A model generated the notes under the pieces. It was not told the origin of the DNA. It searched no databases and was given only the letters and a program-made list of their open reading frames with translations. A stretch of 64,000 nucleotides of DNA from Microcoleus sp. FACHB-672 (lineage in GTDB: Bacteria; Cyanobacteriota; Cyanobacteriia; Cyanobacteriales; Oscillatoriaceae): the NCBI RefSeq assembly GCF_014695725.1, contig NZ_JACJOU010000017.1, positions 1-64,000 on the forward strand, written 5' to 3'. This document shows, piece by piece, positions 55,788 to 64,000 of this stretch. How positions within the stretch are numbered: position 1 is the first letter of the stretch; every line of letters begins with the position of its first letter. The translations under genes and the position numbers were made by a program.

Positions 55788-56268
55788 TTAAATAACTCCT
55801 ATAATTTTATCCCAGCAAAATGTTACTTCATTTATTTTAGAATCCTCAAATCTTTAAAAAAAACGAAATATTTGGTTAAGCTAAATAATAAATATTTAAT
55901 AGGTTACTAACCTAAATTTAATCAAAAATTAACCGAGCTTAACAATATAATTATAACTCAATATCTTGAGAGTTTGAATTGAAAGAATTTATAAGTTTAT
56001 ATCAATTAGTAAAATTTTTCTTGCAAAGAACAGACTGGTTGCAGACATTTTCTTATTTAAAACTTCTACTAATGGAAAAATGTTGCTAAAAATGAGAGTT
56101 TTTATAGGGCAATTATCTACGCAATGGACTAGCTATAGTCAAGCTAAATATAAGCGTATTAGAAACCAGATAAAGGGAAAATTTCATCAACTCATCTGCA
56201 ACCTTTTCAAGTTTTAAGCTAAGATATCAAATCAAAATTTTACTTTATTTATCCGCTAAAATCAGCGG
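55788..56268. other. AT-rich gap upstream of the CBS-like kinase
   Basis: About 480 very AT-rich bases, no gene. It separates the 1205-residue kinase from the CBS-like kinase and probably includes the latter's promoter, but several TATAAT-like words make assignment by eye unreliable. Confidence 0.45.
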
Positions 56269-59200
56269 CTAGGAAGAGGAGTTGCTCAGGGGGAAGGCCA
56301 CTGTAAAAATCGTTTGATCGGCAGCACTTTCTACCTGAATCGAGCCACCAAGATGATTCACCAACTTCTTCACAAGCGTTAATCCTAACCCAGTTCCTCC
56401 TTGCTGCCAGCGATCAGTTTTTGGCACCCGGTAGAACTTGTCAAAAATACGGGGGACTTCATCGGCGGGAATTTCTACGCCGGTATTATTCACACTCAGA
56501 TAGATTTCTTCGGCGGCAACACCGGCGCTGACAATGATTCGCTCTCCCGGCGGGGTGTACTTGCAGGCGTTGTTCAGCAACTCCGTTACAATTCGCCCCA
56601 AACTGGAAGCATCTGATTTCAGAGCCGGCAGTTCATCACAAATGTTAACTTGCAAAATTTGCTCGTGTTCCTTCACCCGTCCATAAAAAGGTTTGACTAA
56701 TGCCGGCAGCCAATCTTTTAACTCGATTGTTTCCACAACGTAAGGTTGAGCAGTTGCCTCCAATCGCTGCAAATCCAGCAAATCATTGATTAGGCTAATT
56801 TCCCGCTCACACTCTGTCTGCAATATTTGAAAATAGCGAGCCGCTTTACCTCTTTCTGGCTCAGGCTTCGCTAATTCTGCCAAAAAACCATGCTTTTGAT
56901 TCAGAGCGATTGCCAGCATTTGAATCGCCATTTTCATATTCGATAAAGGCGTTCGCAATTCGTGGGAAACCGTGCTGAGAAATTCATCTTTCAACCAGCT
57001 TAGTTTTTGTAATTCTTCAACTTGCGCCCTAGATTCTTCGTAAAGTCTGGCTTGGCGAATCCCGATCGCACACTGATTAGCCACCTGCTGCACTAAACGA
57101 ATCTCTAAGTCATTAAACACATAATCTTGCTGGTTAAATAACCACAGATCCCCCAACACGCCTTGATCGTCCACAATGGGACAAGCCAAAATTGCTTTAT
57201 AGCGCACCCAATCAAGGTCAATTGTTTGGACAAACTTGCCTAAGGCACAAAATTGAAAATGCTCGCCTGCCAGCAGTTGCTTGTACACCCCAGGAAAGTT
57301 CGCCATCGGCACCACTTTCTCTTCGGGTGCCGGCATTGAGTTTCCATATTCATAGCAAACTGTAGCCGTTGTCTGATCGGCGCTGTACAAAGCAGTATCA
57401 CAGCACTCAACGCCCAAAACCAGAACCAACTCCTGCACAACAGTTTTTAAAATTTGGCTTTCATCAAGACTATCGCGAACTTTGTCAGTGATCCGTTTCA
57501 GCATCGCTTCAAAGTCGAGTGCTTGTCGCAGCAAGCCGGTGCGTTCCCGGACTTGGCGCTCTAATTCCACATTAACTAGGCGCAATTGTTGATGCAATTC
57601 TGATTGCTGAATCGCAATTCCTACTTGCGTCGCCAGTTGTTTAAGCAACTCACTTTCTTCAGGAATCCAGCGGCGGGGTTCGCGGCAGTGATGTGCGATC
57701 AGCAGTCCCCACAACCGGCAACTAGAACTTGAGGGTTGCGAATTCAGAACTTTGTCTGGATTGTTCATTCTGATTTCGTCATTGAGCAAGATCGGCACCA
57801 CCAAATTCGCTCTCACCTGAAACTGAAGCAGTAAGTCGATGTGGCATTGGCTCAGATTGCCAGCCTCGATGTTTTCCATCGCTCCAATGCGCCCTTGTTT
57901 GTAAAGCTCAACGCATTTTTGAGGAAAGCACGGCGCTTCAATTAACACGCCCTGCATCGCCGGCCAGTTTGCATCACGGGATTCCACCTCCACAACGCCA
58001 CTGTTATCGGGGTTGAAGCGGTAAATCAGCACCCGATCTGCTGCCAGAAATTGCCGGACTTCCTCCACTGTGGTACTGAGAATGTGCCGAAGGTTCAGCG
58101 ACTGGCGAATCCGCTGGCTCATTGCTGCGATCAGTCGCTCTCTCTCAGTTTGCAGCCGCAGTGCCTCGTGCGCCTGCCGGCGTGAGGTGATGTCTTCGAT
58201 GGTACCTTCATAGTAGAGAAACTCACCCGCCGAATTTTTCACTGCGCGTGCATTCTCAGAAATCCAAATGATGCTGCCGTCGGCGCGATAAATTTGAGAC
58301 TCAAAGTTTGAGACAGACTGCTGCGCCTGCATAGTGGCAATAAACTCGGATCTTCGACTGGGTTGAACGTAAATTTGACGCTCGATGTCTGTCACCTGTG
58401 CGATCAATTCTTCCGGTGTTTCGTAACCGCACAGTCGTGCCAGAGCTGGATTTGCACTGATAATTTGCCCGTCTGCTGTTGTCTGGAAAATGCCTTCAAT
58501 GGCATTATCAAAAATGCTGCGATATTTTTCTTTGGCAATGCAAATTGCTTCTTCCATTTGCTTACGTTCGGTAATATCACGATAAGCGCTTAAAAAAAGC
58601 TTTTTATTTTTATATCGTACAACCGAGGTAGAAACTAATAAAGTTTTTTTCACGTCATCTTTAGTTTGAATTGTGGTTTCAATCTCGCGAAATCCGCCTT
58701 GGTGTGCAAGTTCTTGAATGCCGGCAAGCGCACAAGCGCGAGCTTGCGAATCGGGATACAGAAGTGAAATAAAATCAGGATAGTGATTCGCTTCTTCTTT
58801 GGTATAACCTGTAATTTCCTCCATTTTAGAATTAAAAACTTCAAATCGTCCTTCACCATCACTGACTGTCAATCCTTCTCCAACTGTTTCGATAACAGTT
58901 AGCCATGCGCTTGCACTTTCTTGAAGTTCTGTATCTGCCTGTTTGCGTGCGGTAATATCTTCAATAAGTGCAATAAAATATTTAGGTTCCCCTAAAGGAG
59001 TTTGAATATTAAAAGATGGATTTTGAATAAAGTCAGAATCTAAAAGTGGAAAGTCATCATTATTTTCGCGTACCAATGAGACCGTGAGCTTAATCGAAGC
59101 TGCTGAGCTATCTTTACAAATTAAGCGCTTTTCTTGCGAATAAGCTTGAATTTCTCCAGCTAACAGCGCTCGAATTTCTTCTCGATCTGCGTCTTGATCA

Positions 59201-59886
59201 TCTGGGTGGGTGATGTCTTGAAATGTTAAGGATTGAAGTTCTGCGGCTGTATAATCTACAATATCGCACAACCATTGATTAACCAATTCTAACCGGCCAT
59301 TAAGTGCGATGTGAGCAATACCAATACTGGCGCATTCAAATGTGGCGCGGAAATGCCGCTCATTTTGTTTGCAATTCATCAGTTCTTCGCAAACAATTAG
59401 CATGAGTGGATCTGTGTTGATATTCATTTCAGCTATCAGTCCAATGAGTTTGTAATGCCTGTGTTTTTTTTTCAGGGCAATGGCTTTAACCCAAAGCGAC
59501 GATCCATCTTTGCAAACCAGCCGGCATTCTCCCTGGGCGACTGGTGCAGATGAGTATAAAAAGGCAGTTCCGAGCGCTTGCATCTTTTCTCGATCATCTG
59601 GATGAAAAATGCTAAAAATCGGTTTATCCCTTAATTCAGGAGCTGTGTAACCGAGACAGGCAGCACCCCGCCGGTTGACTGAACGAATGAAGCCGGTGGC
59701 AGTTAGGGTAATGTCGATAGATGGGCGGCGTAGAGCTGTTTTTGCGGGTGTCTTTTCCCCTTTACTTTGCTGTGGAGTTATCTCCAGATGTTTGTATTCT
59801 GCATAGGAATTTTTTTGCCGCGTCAGTTCAGAAGCCGCTTCACCCTGAGAATTTGCTTGCCTAACCCCTGAAGGATCGGGCATCAT
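56269..59886 (-). CDS. Multi-PAS histidine kinase with a cyanobacteriochrome-like GAF domain
   Basis: 1205 residues: four PAS domains (about 50-160, 180-315, 325-440, 450-575), a GAF at about 590-770, a second GAF at about 800-945, then a HisKA domain with the phospho-accepting His near 972 in TVSHELRTPLSN and a complete HATPase (ELLNNACKY, GTGLGLTLV). The first GAF resembles cyanobacteriochrome GAFs (RVLIYRFNPDNSGVV, FQVRANLVVPIL, LWGLLIAHHCREPRRW) and has Cys681-His682 as the canonical bilin site plus Cys653 in APCF, 28 residues earlier, as in DXCF-type blue/green sensors, although Asp is Ala. A Ser-rich insertion follows VVPIL. RBS AGGAGG lies 8 bases before the ATG. Confidence 0.85.
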   Translation of the reverse strand: MMPDPSGVRQANSQGEAASELTRQKNSYAEYKHLEITPQQSKGEKTPAKTALRRPSIDITLTATGFIRSVNRRGAACLGYTAPELRDKPIFSIFHPDDREKMQALGTAFLYSSAPVAQGECRLVCKDGSSLWVKAIALKKKHRHYKLIGLIAEMNINTDPLMLIVCEELMNCKQNERHFRATFECASIGIAHIALNGRLELVNQWLCDIVDYTAAELQSLTFQDITHPDDQDADREEIRALLAGEIQAYSQEKRLICKDSSAASIKLTVSLVRENNDDFPLLDSDFIQNPSFNIQTPLGEPKYFIALIEDITARKQADTELQESASAWLTVIETVGEGLTVSDGEGRFEVFNSKMEEITGYTKEEANHYPDFISLLYPDSQARACALAGIQELAHQGGFREIETTIQTKDDVKKTLLVSTSVVRYKNKKLFLSAYRDITERKQMEEAICIAKEKYRSIFDNAIEGIFQTTADGQIISANPALARLCGYETPEELIAQVTDIERQIYVQPSRRSEFIATMQAQQSVSNFESQIYRADGSIIWISENARAVKNSAGEFLYYEGTIEDITSRRQAHEALRLQTERERLIAAMSQRIRQSLNLRHILSTTVEEVRQFLAADRVLIYRFNPDNSGVVEVESRDANWPAMQGVLIEAPCFPQKCVELYKQGRIGAMENIEAGNLSQCHIDLLLQFQVRANLVVPILLNDEIRMNNPDKVLNSQPSSSSCRLWGLLIAHHCREPRRWIPEESELLKQLATQVGIAIQQSELHQQLRLVNVELERQVRERTGLLRQALDFEAMLKRITDKVRDSLDESQILKTVVQELVLVLGVECCDTALYSADQTTATVCYEYGNSMPAPEEKVVPMANFPGVYKQLLAGEHFQFCALGKFVQTIDLDWVRYKAILACPIVDDQGVLGDLWLFNQQDYVFNDLEIRLVQQVANQCAIGIRQARLYEESRAQVEELQKLSWLKDEFLSTVSHELRTPLSNMKMAIQMLAIALNQKHGFLAELAKPEPERGKAARYFQILQTECEREISLINDLLDLQRLEATAQPYVVETIELKDWLPALVKPFYGRVKEHEQILQVNICDELPALKSDASSLGRIVTELLNNACKYTPPGERIIVSAGVAAEEIYLSVNNTGVEIPADEVPRIFDKFYRVPKTDRWQQGGTGLGLTLVKKLVNHLGGSIQVESAADQTIFTVAFPLSNSSS

Positions 59887-60584
59887 GTCGTCTGCCTCCT
59901 GCGCTTGATAAGTTTAATAAGTCCTATCATCTTCGTTGTGAGCGAGTTGGGGGATTTTGGGTTGGAGCATGAGTTCGCCCAAACTTCACGAAGTGTTCTT
60001 GTCTTGAGGATTATTGCTCTGGCAGCGTCCTGTTGAAGATTTAATTTAATTTGAGCCTTAAAGTTTAAAATGCTATCGGCATTGGCTGCCGGCACGGCCA
60101 TTTGCTTTTCTTCGTGAGTGAAAATGCTCACCATAATGGCCTTGAATTTTTTTAGTTTAAAGTGCTGAGCTGTTAGTGAGTTGTTAGGCAATGCACCGAA
60201 TGGCCAGAGTTTACAAACGTTGTCGTCAGAAGAAATCCTGTTTTTCTTTGTTAACAAACAAGAAAAATTTGTCAACAGTAAATATACTGAAGATTATTAA
60301 TCCTATTACTTGGTTTGATTATATTTAATAATAACTCACGACGCAGGAAAAGAGAAATCCTTCAATCTCAGAGGTGTTTGCAGATGCAGAGCGGCATGAA
60401 AAGAGGATGAGATCGCTAAAAATCTCTTGTGTTGAATAGATAATACCTACAGTTACATTTTCAGGGCTATCCTATTTAGATCGTTTATAACAAGCCAGCG
60501 CAATTGCTGTGTTAACTGTAAAAAATTAGAAACATCGAGAAGAAACCTGCAACTTTTTTGTGGGGAAACTTTTGGATGCCGGCT
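59887..60584. other. Gap containing only a doubtful reading frame
   Basis: About 700 bases between the diguanylate cyclase gene and the PAS/GAF kinase. A minus-strand frame of 130 codons (59883-60275) overlaps the kinase start as ATGA but has no recognisable domain and an irregular composition; I do not accept it as a gene. AT-rich bases at 60290-60480 probably carry the kinase promoter. Confidence 0.45.
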
Positions 60585-61658
60585 TCAGGATCGCGATCCG
60601 CCGTCACAGGTTTCAACCACAACCCGATCACGACCGGCAGCTTTGGCTTTATAAAGCGCTTTGTCAGCCACTGCAATCATCCGGGCCGGCATTAGCTCAT
60701 AACTGGGTACTGTGCCAGCTACGCCACAACTGAGGGTGACGAAGGGGGAAACTCGTGAATTGGGATGAGCGAGCTGCAATTCCCGAATGCTGGCGACAAT
60801 AGACTCGGCAACCAATACGCCACCAGCAGCGTCTGTATTCGGCAAAATTATCGCGAATTCTTCGCCGCCGTAGCGAGCAACTAAATTAGCGGGTTGCTTT
60901 ACAGTCTCCCTTAAGGCAACTGCCACCTCTCGCAAACATTGGTCGCCGGCTAAATGTCCGCAGGCGTCATTATAATTTTTGAAAAAGTCAATGTCACAAA
61001 GAATTAGTGATAAAGGTGCGCGATCAGAAATTGAGCGTTGCCACTCTGCGTGCAGATACTCATCGAAGCTGCGCCGGTTGGCCAGTTGAGTCAAACCATC
61101 CAAACTGGCTAGGCGCTTGAACTCCAGGTTTACTATCTTTAGTTGCTGATAGGTTTGATACAGCAGTTGCGTAGTTTTTTCATGAATTTGTGATTGCGCG
61201 ACTAATAATTTATGCACATCTAATAATTTATAATCCTGCGGTGTTACTTCAACTACAATGGGTTCATTGAGTAACTCAGCAGGCCGCTGCAATGATTGCT
61301 TTGCTGCCTCGACAATATTTGTCTTGATTGGGATAATTAAATTATCTGTTTGAGCGAAGCGATATAAAGAGGTTAGTGATCGATTGCCAAATAATTCTAA
61401 TCCGTAAGGCCGGCTCAGATGTTCCAAAAAGCGCCAGCGGGAAATCATCCCAACAAACTTCCCCTGCTCTGTCATAATTACTCCAGGCAGCAACGGATTT
61501 TCTTGAAACCTGCGAACGGCTTCCTTGCCCAAATGATCAGACTCGACCTGGCACTCCCAAAGCAATAGCTTTTCGAGGGTAGATTCTAAATGGAGAGCGT
61601 CAGGACACCCGATCCCTATTGGGGTAGTCGAGAAATCGAATCGAAACCCACTTAACAT
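60585..61658 (-). CDS. CBS-like-domain diguanylate cyclase (GGDEF)
   Basis: 357 residues. The N-terminal domain (25-160) is the same CBS-pair-like module as in the two histidine kinases at 52.8-55.8 kb (NPLLPGVIMTEQGKFVGMIS, SRPYGLELF). After a coiled linker comes a GGDEF domain with ILCDIDFFKNYND, GDQCLREVA and the active motif GGEEF at 264-268, so it should make cyclic di-GMP from GTP. The inhibitory I-site (RxxD nine residues before GGEEF) is QPAN, so product feedback is probably missing. In motile cyanobacteria cyclic di-GMP often favours sessility. Confidence 0.92.
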   Translation of the reverse strand: MLSGFRFDFSTTPIGIGCPDALHLESTLEKLLLWECQVESDHLGKEAVRRFQENPLLPGVIMTEQGKFVGMISRWRFLEHLSRPYGLELFGNRSLTSLYRFAQTDNLIIPIKTNIVEAAKQSLQRPAELLNEPIVVEVTPQDYKLLDVHKLLVAQSQIHEKTTQLLYQTYQQLKIVNLEFKRLASLDGLTQLANRRSFDEYLHAEWQRSISDRAPLSLILCDIDFFKNYNDACGHLAGDQCLREVAVALRETVKQPANLVARYGGEEFAIILPNTDAAGGVLVAESIVASIRELQLAHPNSRVSPFVTLSCGVAGTVPSYELMPARMIAVADKALYKAKAAGRDRVVVETCDGGSRS

Positions 61659-62327
61659 AATTACCTAGGCTAGCTCAAACTTTTGCTATACAGGCTAAAT
61701 TTTAATGAATATTTGACTAGGTGTCATTAACTAGAAAAAAGTTCAACTCTGTTGAGCTTTTTTCTAGTAGCTTCCGAAACAGGCATGAAGTTTTTAAAGA
61801 TTTAGCTTGTTTTTTTCCTAAACTAAAATTTATTCAAAAACTACTTTACCTTTATTTAATATTTAATTTTATTTTTAGACTAGCTTAATATTTTCTTAAA
61901 TAAATCGATGAGCTACCCTTAACGGTGATAAAAGCTAACTTATTTAAAAGCCCTACCACAAGAAGCCTTTTTCTTTCAAAAACCTAAAATCGGGCTTTCA
62001 TTTACAAATATAGCCAACCTATTTATGTTTAATTTTTAATAAGATAAATCCTCAATATCTAACTTCCTCATAGCTGCAAGTGAAAAAAGCTATCTTTGTT
62101 CCTCCCTCTTGCTCAAAGCATTTTGAGAGGTTTTTGGCAGGTAACTTGACAGCAGACTTGCTTTTATATTTGAGTTGACTCTGCTTTACCTGCCATATTT
62201 TCAAACTGTACTGCCCTTAAACCCTGATACGGCAAGTTGCTAATTTTTGTAAGTGTGAAAGGCGGGAAATAATAATTTTTTCCCGCCTTTCACATGACTG
62301 TAAAAAATGAATAAAAAGAAGCCAACA
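61659..62327. other. AT-rich gap with three hairpins
   Basis: About 670 bases, no gene. Besides the terminator near 62256 it has CTAGAAAAAAG...CTTTTTTCTAG (61731-61767) and GGCAGGTAA/TTACCTGCC (62136-62194) with an inner AGCAGA/TCTGCT pair. These could be processing signals or small RNAs between the two signalling genes. Confidence 0.5.
62256..62294. terminator. Strong palindromic terminator after the last kinase gene
   Basis: GTGAAAGGCGGGAAA and TTTCCCGCCTTTCAC are exact 15-bp inverted copies around a nine-base AT loop, 33 bases past the stop of the kinase gene on the minus strand. The following T-tract is weak. Confidence 0.75.
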
Positions 62328-64000
62328 CTAAAGTGAGATGCTGGACTCTTCAGACACTCTTGCTGAAAGCTTTACCGGCTGCATGGGAATCTCAATTAAA
62401 AACTCTGTTCCTTGCAGGGGAGTGGAAACACACCTTAATTGACCCCCATGTTTTTCAGTAATAATTTGAAAACTGATCGATAGCCCTAAGCCGGTTCCTT
62501 TGCCGACCGGCTTCGTTGTAAAGAAAGGATCAAATAACCGTGTTTGCACTGAAGCTGGTATGCCTATTCCGTTGTCAGCAATTCTAATAATAATGCGCGA
62601 ATTTTCTAGCAATTGCGTACAAATTTTAATGTATCCTGTATTTTTTGTCATAGATGCTTTATTATTTGATTTCGACAGATAACCCCCTGCGAATGACTCG
62701 TCTAAAGCATCAATGGCATTGCTAAGAATGTTCAAAAATACTTGATTGAGCTGTCCTGCGTAGCATTCCATACACGGCAGGTTGCCATACTCTTTAATCA
62801 CTTGAATCGCTGGACGATCTGGCTGTGCCTTTAGCCGATGTTCCAAAATCATGATAGTGCCATCAATGCCTTCGTGGATGTCTGCAACCTTTTTCTCAGC
62901 TTCATCCAGACGCGAGAAGTTACGCAAACTGCGAACAATACTGTGAATACGCTCTGCACCGGCTTGCATCGAAGATAACAGCTTTGGCAAATCTTGAATC
63001 AAGAAATCCAGATCAATTTGCTTGATCGTTAATTGAATGTCTGACACCGGCTGGGGATAATGTTGTCGGTAAAGTTCCAGCAAATACAACATATCTTGGA
63101 AATACCGGCGGGCGTGAGGTAAGTTGCCTTGGATGAAATTAATGGGATTATTAATTTTATGAGCAATGCCGGCAACAAGATGCCCCAAACTTGACATTTT
63201 TTCACTGTGAACCAGTTGAGTTTGAGCCTGTTGCAATTCATGAAAAGTTTGCTCTAAATGTTGCGCCTGCTGTCTCAACTGTTGGGATGTGCACTGCAAT
63301 TGTGCATTTGTCTGATAAAGCCGCTCTTGAGCCTTTGCGCGTTCGATGCGAGCACCTAGAATGCGGCAAGCGGCTTGAACTAAGTCTTGTTGAGAGGCAT
63401 CTTGAATGCGCTGAAAATCAGGGGATTCAAGAGCGATAACCCCGATAACCGTACCATCTGTAGCAGGAATTGGAAAAATCCCAATCTGACCTGTTGGCGC
63501 TTGATGAAATTCCGCAACAGCATTCAGATGAGGGGGGCAGTCCTTGATGAAGGTCGGCTGAGCAGTTTCTACCACCTGCCAAAACAGTGCCTGACTTTTG
63601 GGGATGCCCCGATGTTGTACCGGCTGTGTTATGCCGGCAGTTTCACAATTGCTTGCCACAAATTCAGCAGCGATCAAATTGCTCAGCGGGCAAGCTTGAC
63701 AGTCTTCCCCGCCATCAATCACCTGCACGTTTCCCGAGGCGGAATTCGTTACTTTAGCGAGGTATTCTAGGGCAAACTCAGCAATTTCATTTAAATTGCT
63801 TGAGCTTTGCAATAATTCAGTCAAATTTAACAAAAAAGACAGCCGTTCAACTTCAGCTTGCAACTGCTGCTGACTGGTAACATCGACCAGCAACCCATTC
63901 CAAAAAATATTACCGTTCGCCTGCAATGAAGGCTGCGCGTCCCACTGAATCCATTTCATTTGCCCGGAGGGTAAGATAAACCGCCCAACCCACCGCCACA
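62328..64000 (-). CDS. PAS-GAF sensor histidine kinase, N terminus beyond the window
   Basis: The frame stays open from the internal ATG at 63959 to the window edge and reads as a PAS-domain end (WVGRFILPSGQMKWIQWD), so the true start lies outside. A GAF domain follows (LLNLTELLQSSSNL to LESPDF), then a coiled coil, a dimerisation helix and a complete ATPase (NILSNAIDAL, IADNGIGIP, FFTTKPVGKGTGLGLS). The H-box is unusual: GIAHKINNP, with Lys (codon at 63156-63158) in place of the Glu that follows the phospho-accepting His. This acid normally acts as general base, so autophosphorylation may be weak. A terminator lies just past the stop. Confidence 0.88.
   Translation of the reverse strand, partial: WRWVGRFILPSGQMKWIQWDAQPSLQANGNIFWNGLLVDVTSQQQLQAEVERLSFLLNLTELLQSSSNLNEIAEFALEYLAKVTNSASGNVQVIDGGEDCQACPLSNLIAAEFVASNCETAGITQPVQHRGIPKSQALFWQVVETAQPTFIKDCPPHLNAVAEFHQAPTGQIGIFPIPATDGTVIGVIALESPDFQRIQDASQQDLVQAACRILGARIERAKAQERLYQTNAQLQCTSQQLRQQAQHLEQTFHELQQAQTQLVHSEKMSSLGHLVAGIAHKINNPINFIQGNLPHARRYFQDMLYLLELYRQHYPQPVSDIQLTIKQIDLDFLIQDLPKLLSSMQAGAERIHSIVRSLRNFSRLDEAEKKVADIHEGIDGTIMILEHRLKAQPDRPAIQVIKEYGNLPCMECYAGQLNQVFLNILSNAIDALDESFAGGYLSKSNNKASMTKNTGYIKICTQLLENSRIIIRIADNGIGIPASVQTRLFDPFFTTKPVGKGTGLGLSISFQIITEKHGGQLRCVSTPLQGTEFLIEIPMQPVKLSARVSEESSISL

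Noticed and set aside
59883-60275. 130-codon minus-strand frame overlapping the PAS/GAF kinase start
   Set aside because: No recognisable domain, irregular composition, and the kinase has its own AGGAGG ribosome site; the ATGA overlap looks like coincidence.

Overview
The window is chromosomal DNA from a cyanobacterium, most likely a motile filamentous one (Oscillatoriales-like). The evidence is a PatA-type response regulator, a pilus-taxis Hmp cluster with HmpF, an HpsJ-like protein, an exosortase with a PEP-CTERM substrate, system II cytochrome c biogenesis, and very frequent CCGGC/TGCCGGCA words with a few HIP1 (GCGATCGC) sites. No prophage, CRISPR array or intact insertion sequence is visible.

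Layout. 0-4 kb: an IS630-type transposase scrap, exbB-exbD, a frameshifted SulP/STAS remnant, tRNA-Phe and a small secreted PPC-domain protein. 4-21 kb: a GT39-like glycosyltransferase fused to a TPR tail, then the chemotaxis-like cluster on the minus strand (PatA-like regulator, CheY, CheW, MCP, giant CheA-REC). hmpF is divergent, across a 0.7 kb spacer that holds a candidate structured RNA. 21-31 kb: tilS, ccsA, an inhibitory-type serpin, a sugar-type ABC permease, a copper set (HMA chaperone, P1B ATPase, cupredoxin), a small disordered protein, a retropepsin-like protein and purN. 31-41 kb: a long minus-strand run with a CPBP protease, DUF3326, a 62-residue protein, a 2Fe-2S ferredoxin, a Ras-like GTPase, a TPR protein, and two kinase-TPR paralogues, one of which is a pseudokinase. 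41-48 kb: mnmE, a Uma2 nuclease, the HpsJ-like protein, exosortase, PEP-CTERM protein and rimM. 48-52.6 kb: a HEAT-transmembrane-NTPase protein and an orphan beta-rich protein. 52.8-64 kb: a minus-strand signalling block of four histidine kinases and one diguanylate cyclase.

How they may work together. The Hmp system, HpsJ-like protein and exosortase/PEP-CTERM pair all point to surface motility and extracellular polymer. The distal block is rich in sensors. Its 1205-residue kinase carries a GAF domain with the two-cysteine pattern of blue/green-type cyanobacteriochromes, so light input to behaviour is a reasonable hypothesis. Three neighbouring proteins share one N-terminal CBS-like domain but carry different outputs: an intact kinase, a decaying kinase and a diguanylate cyclase without an I-site.

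The least conventional items are the HEAT-TM-NTPase with an exact 100-residue super-repeat, the dual-cysteine GAF kinase, the pseudokinase/kinase pair, the serpin with a predicted P1 arginine, and two candidate structured RNAs. All functional statements come from reading motifs by eye; no database search was run.
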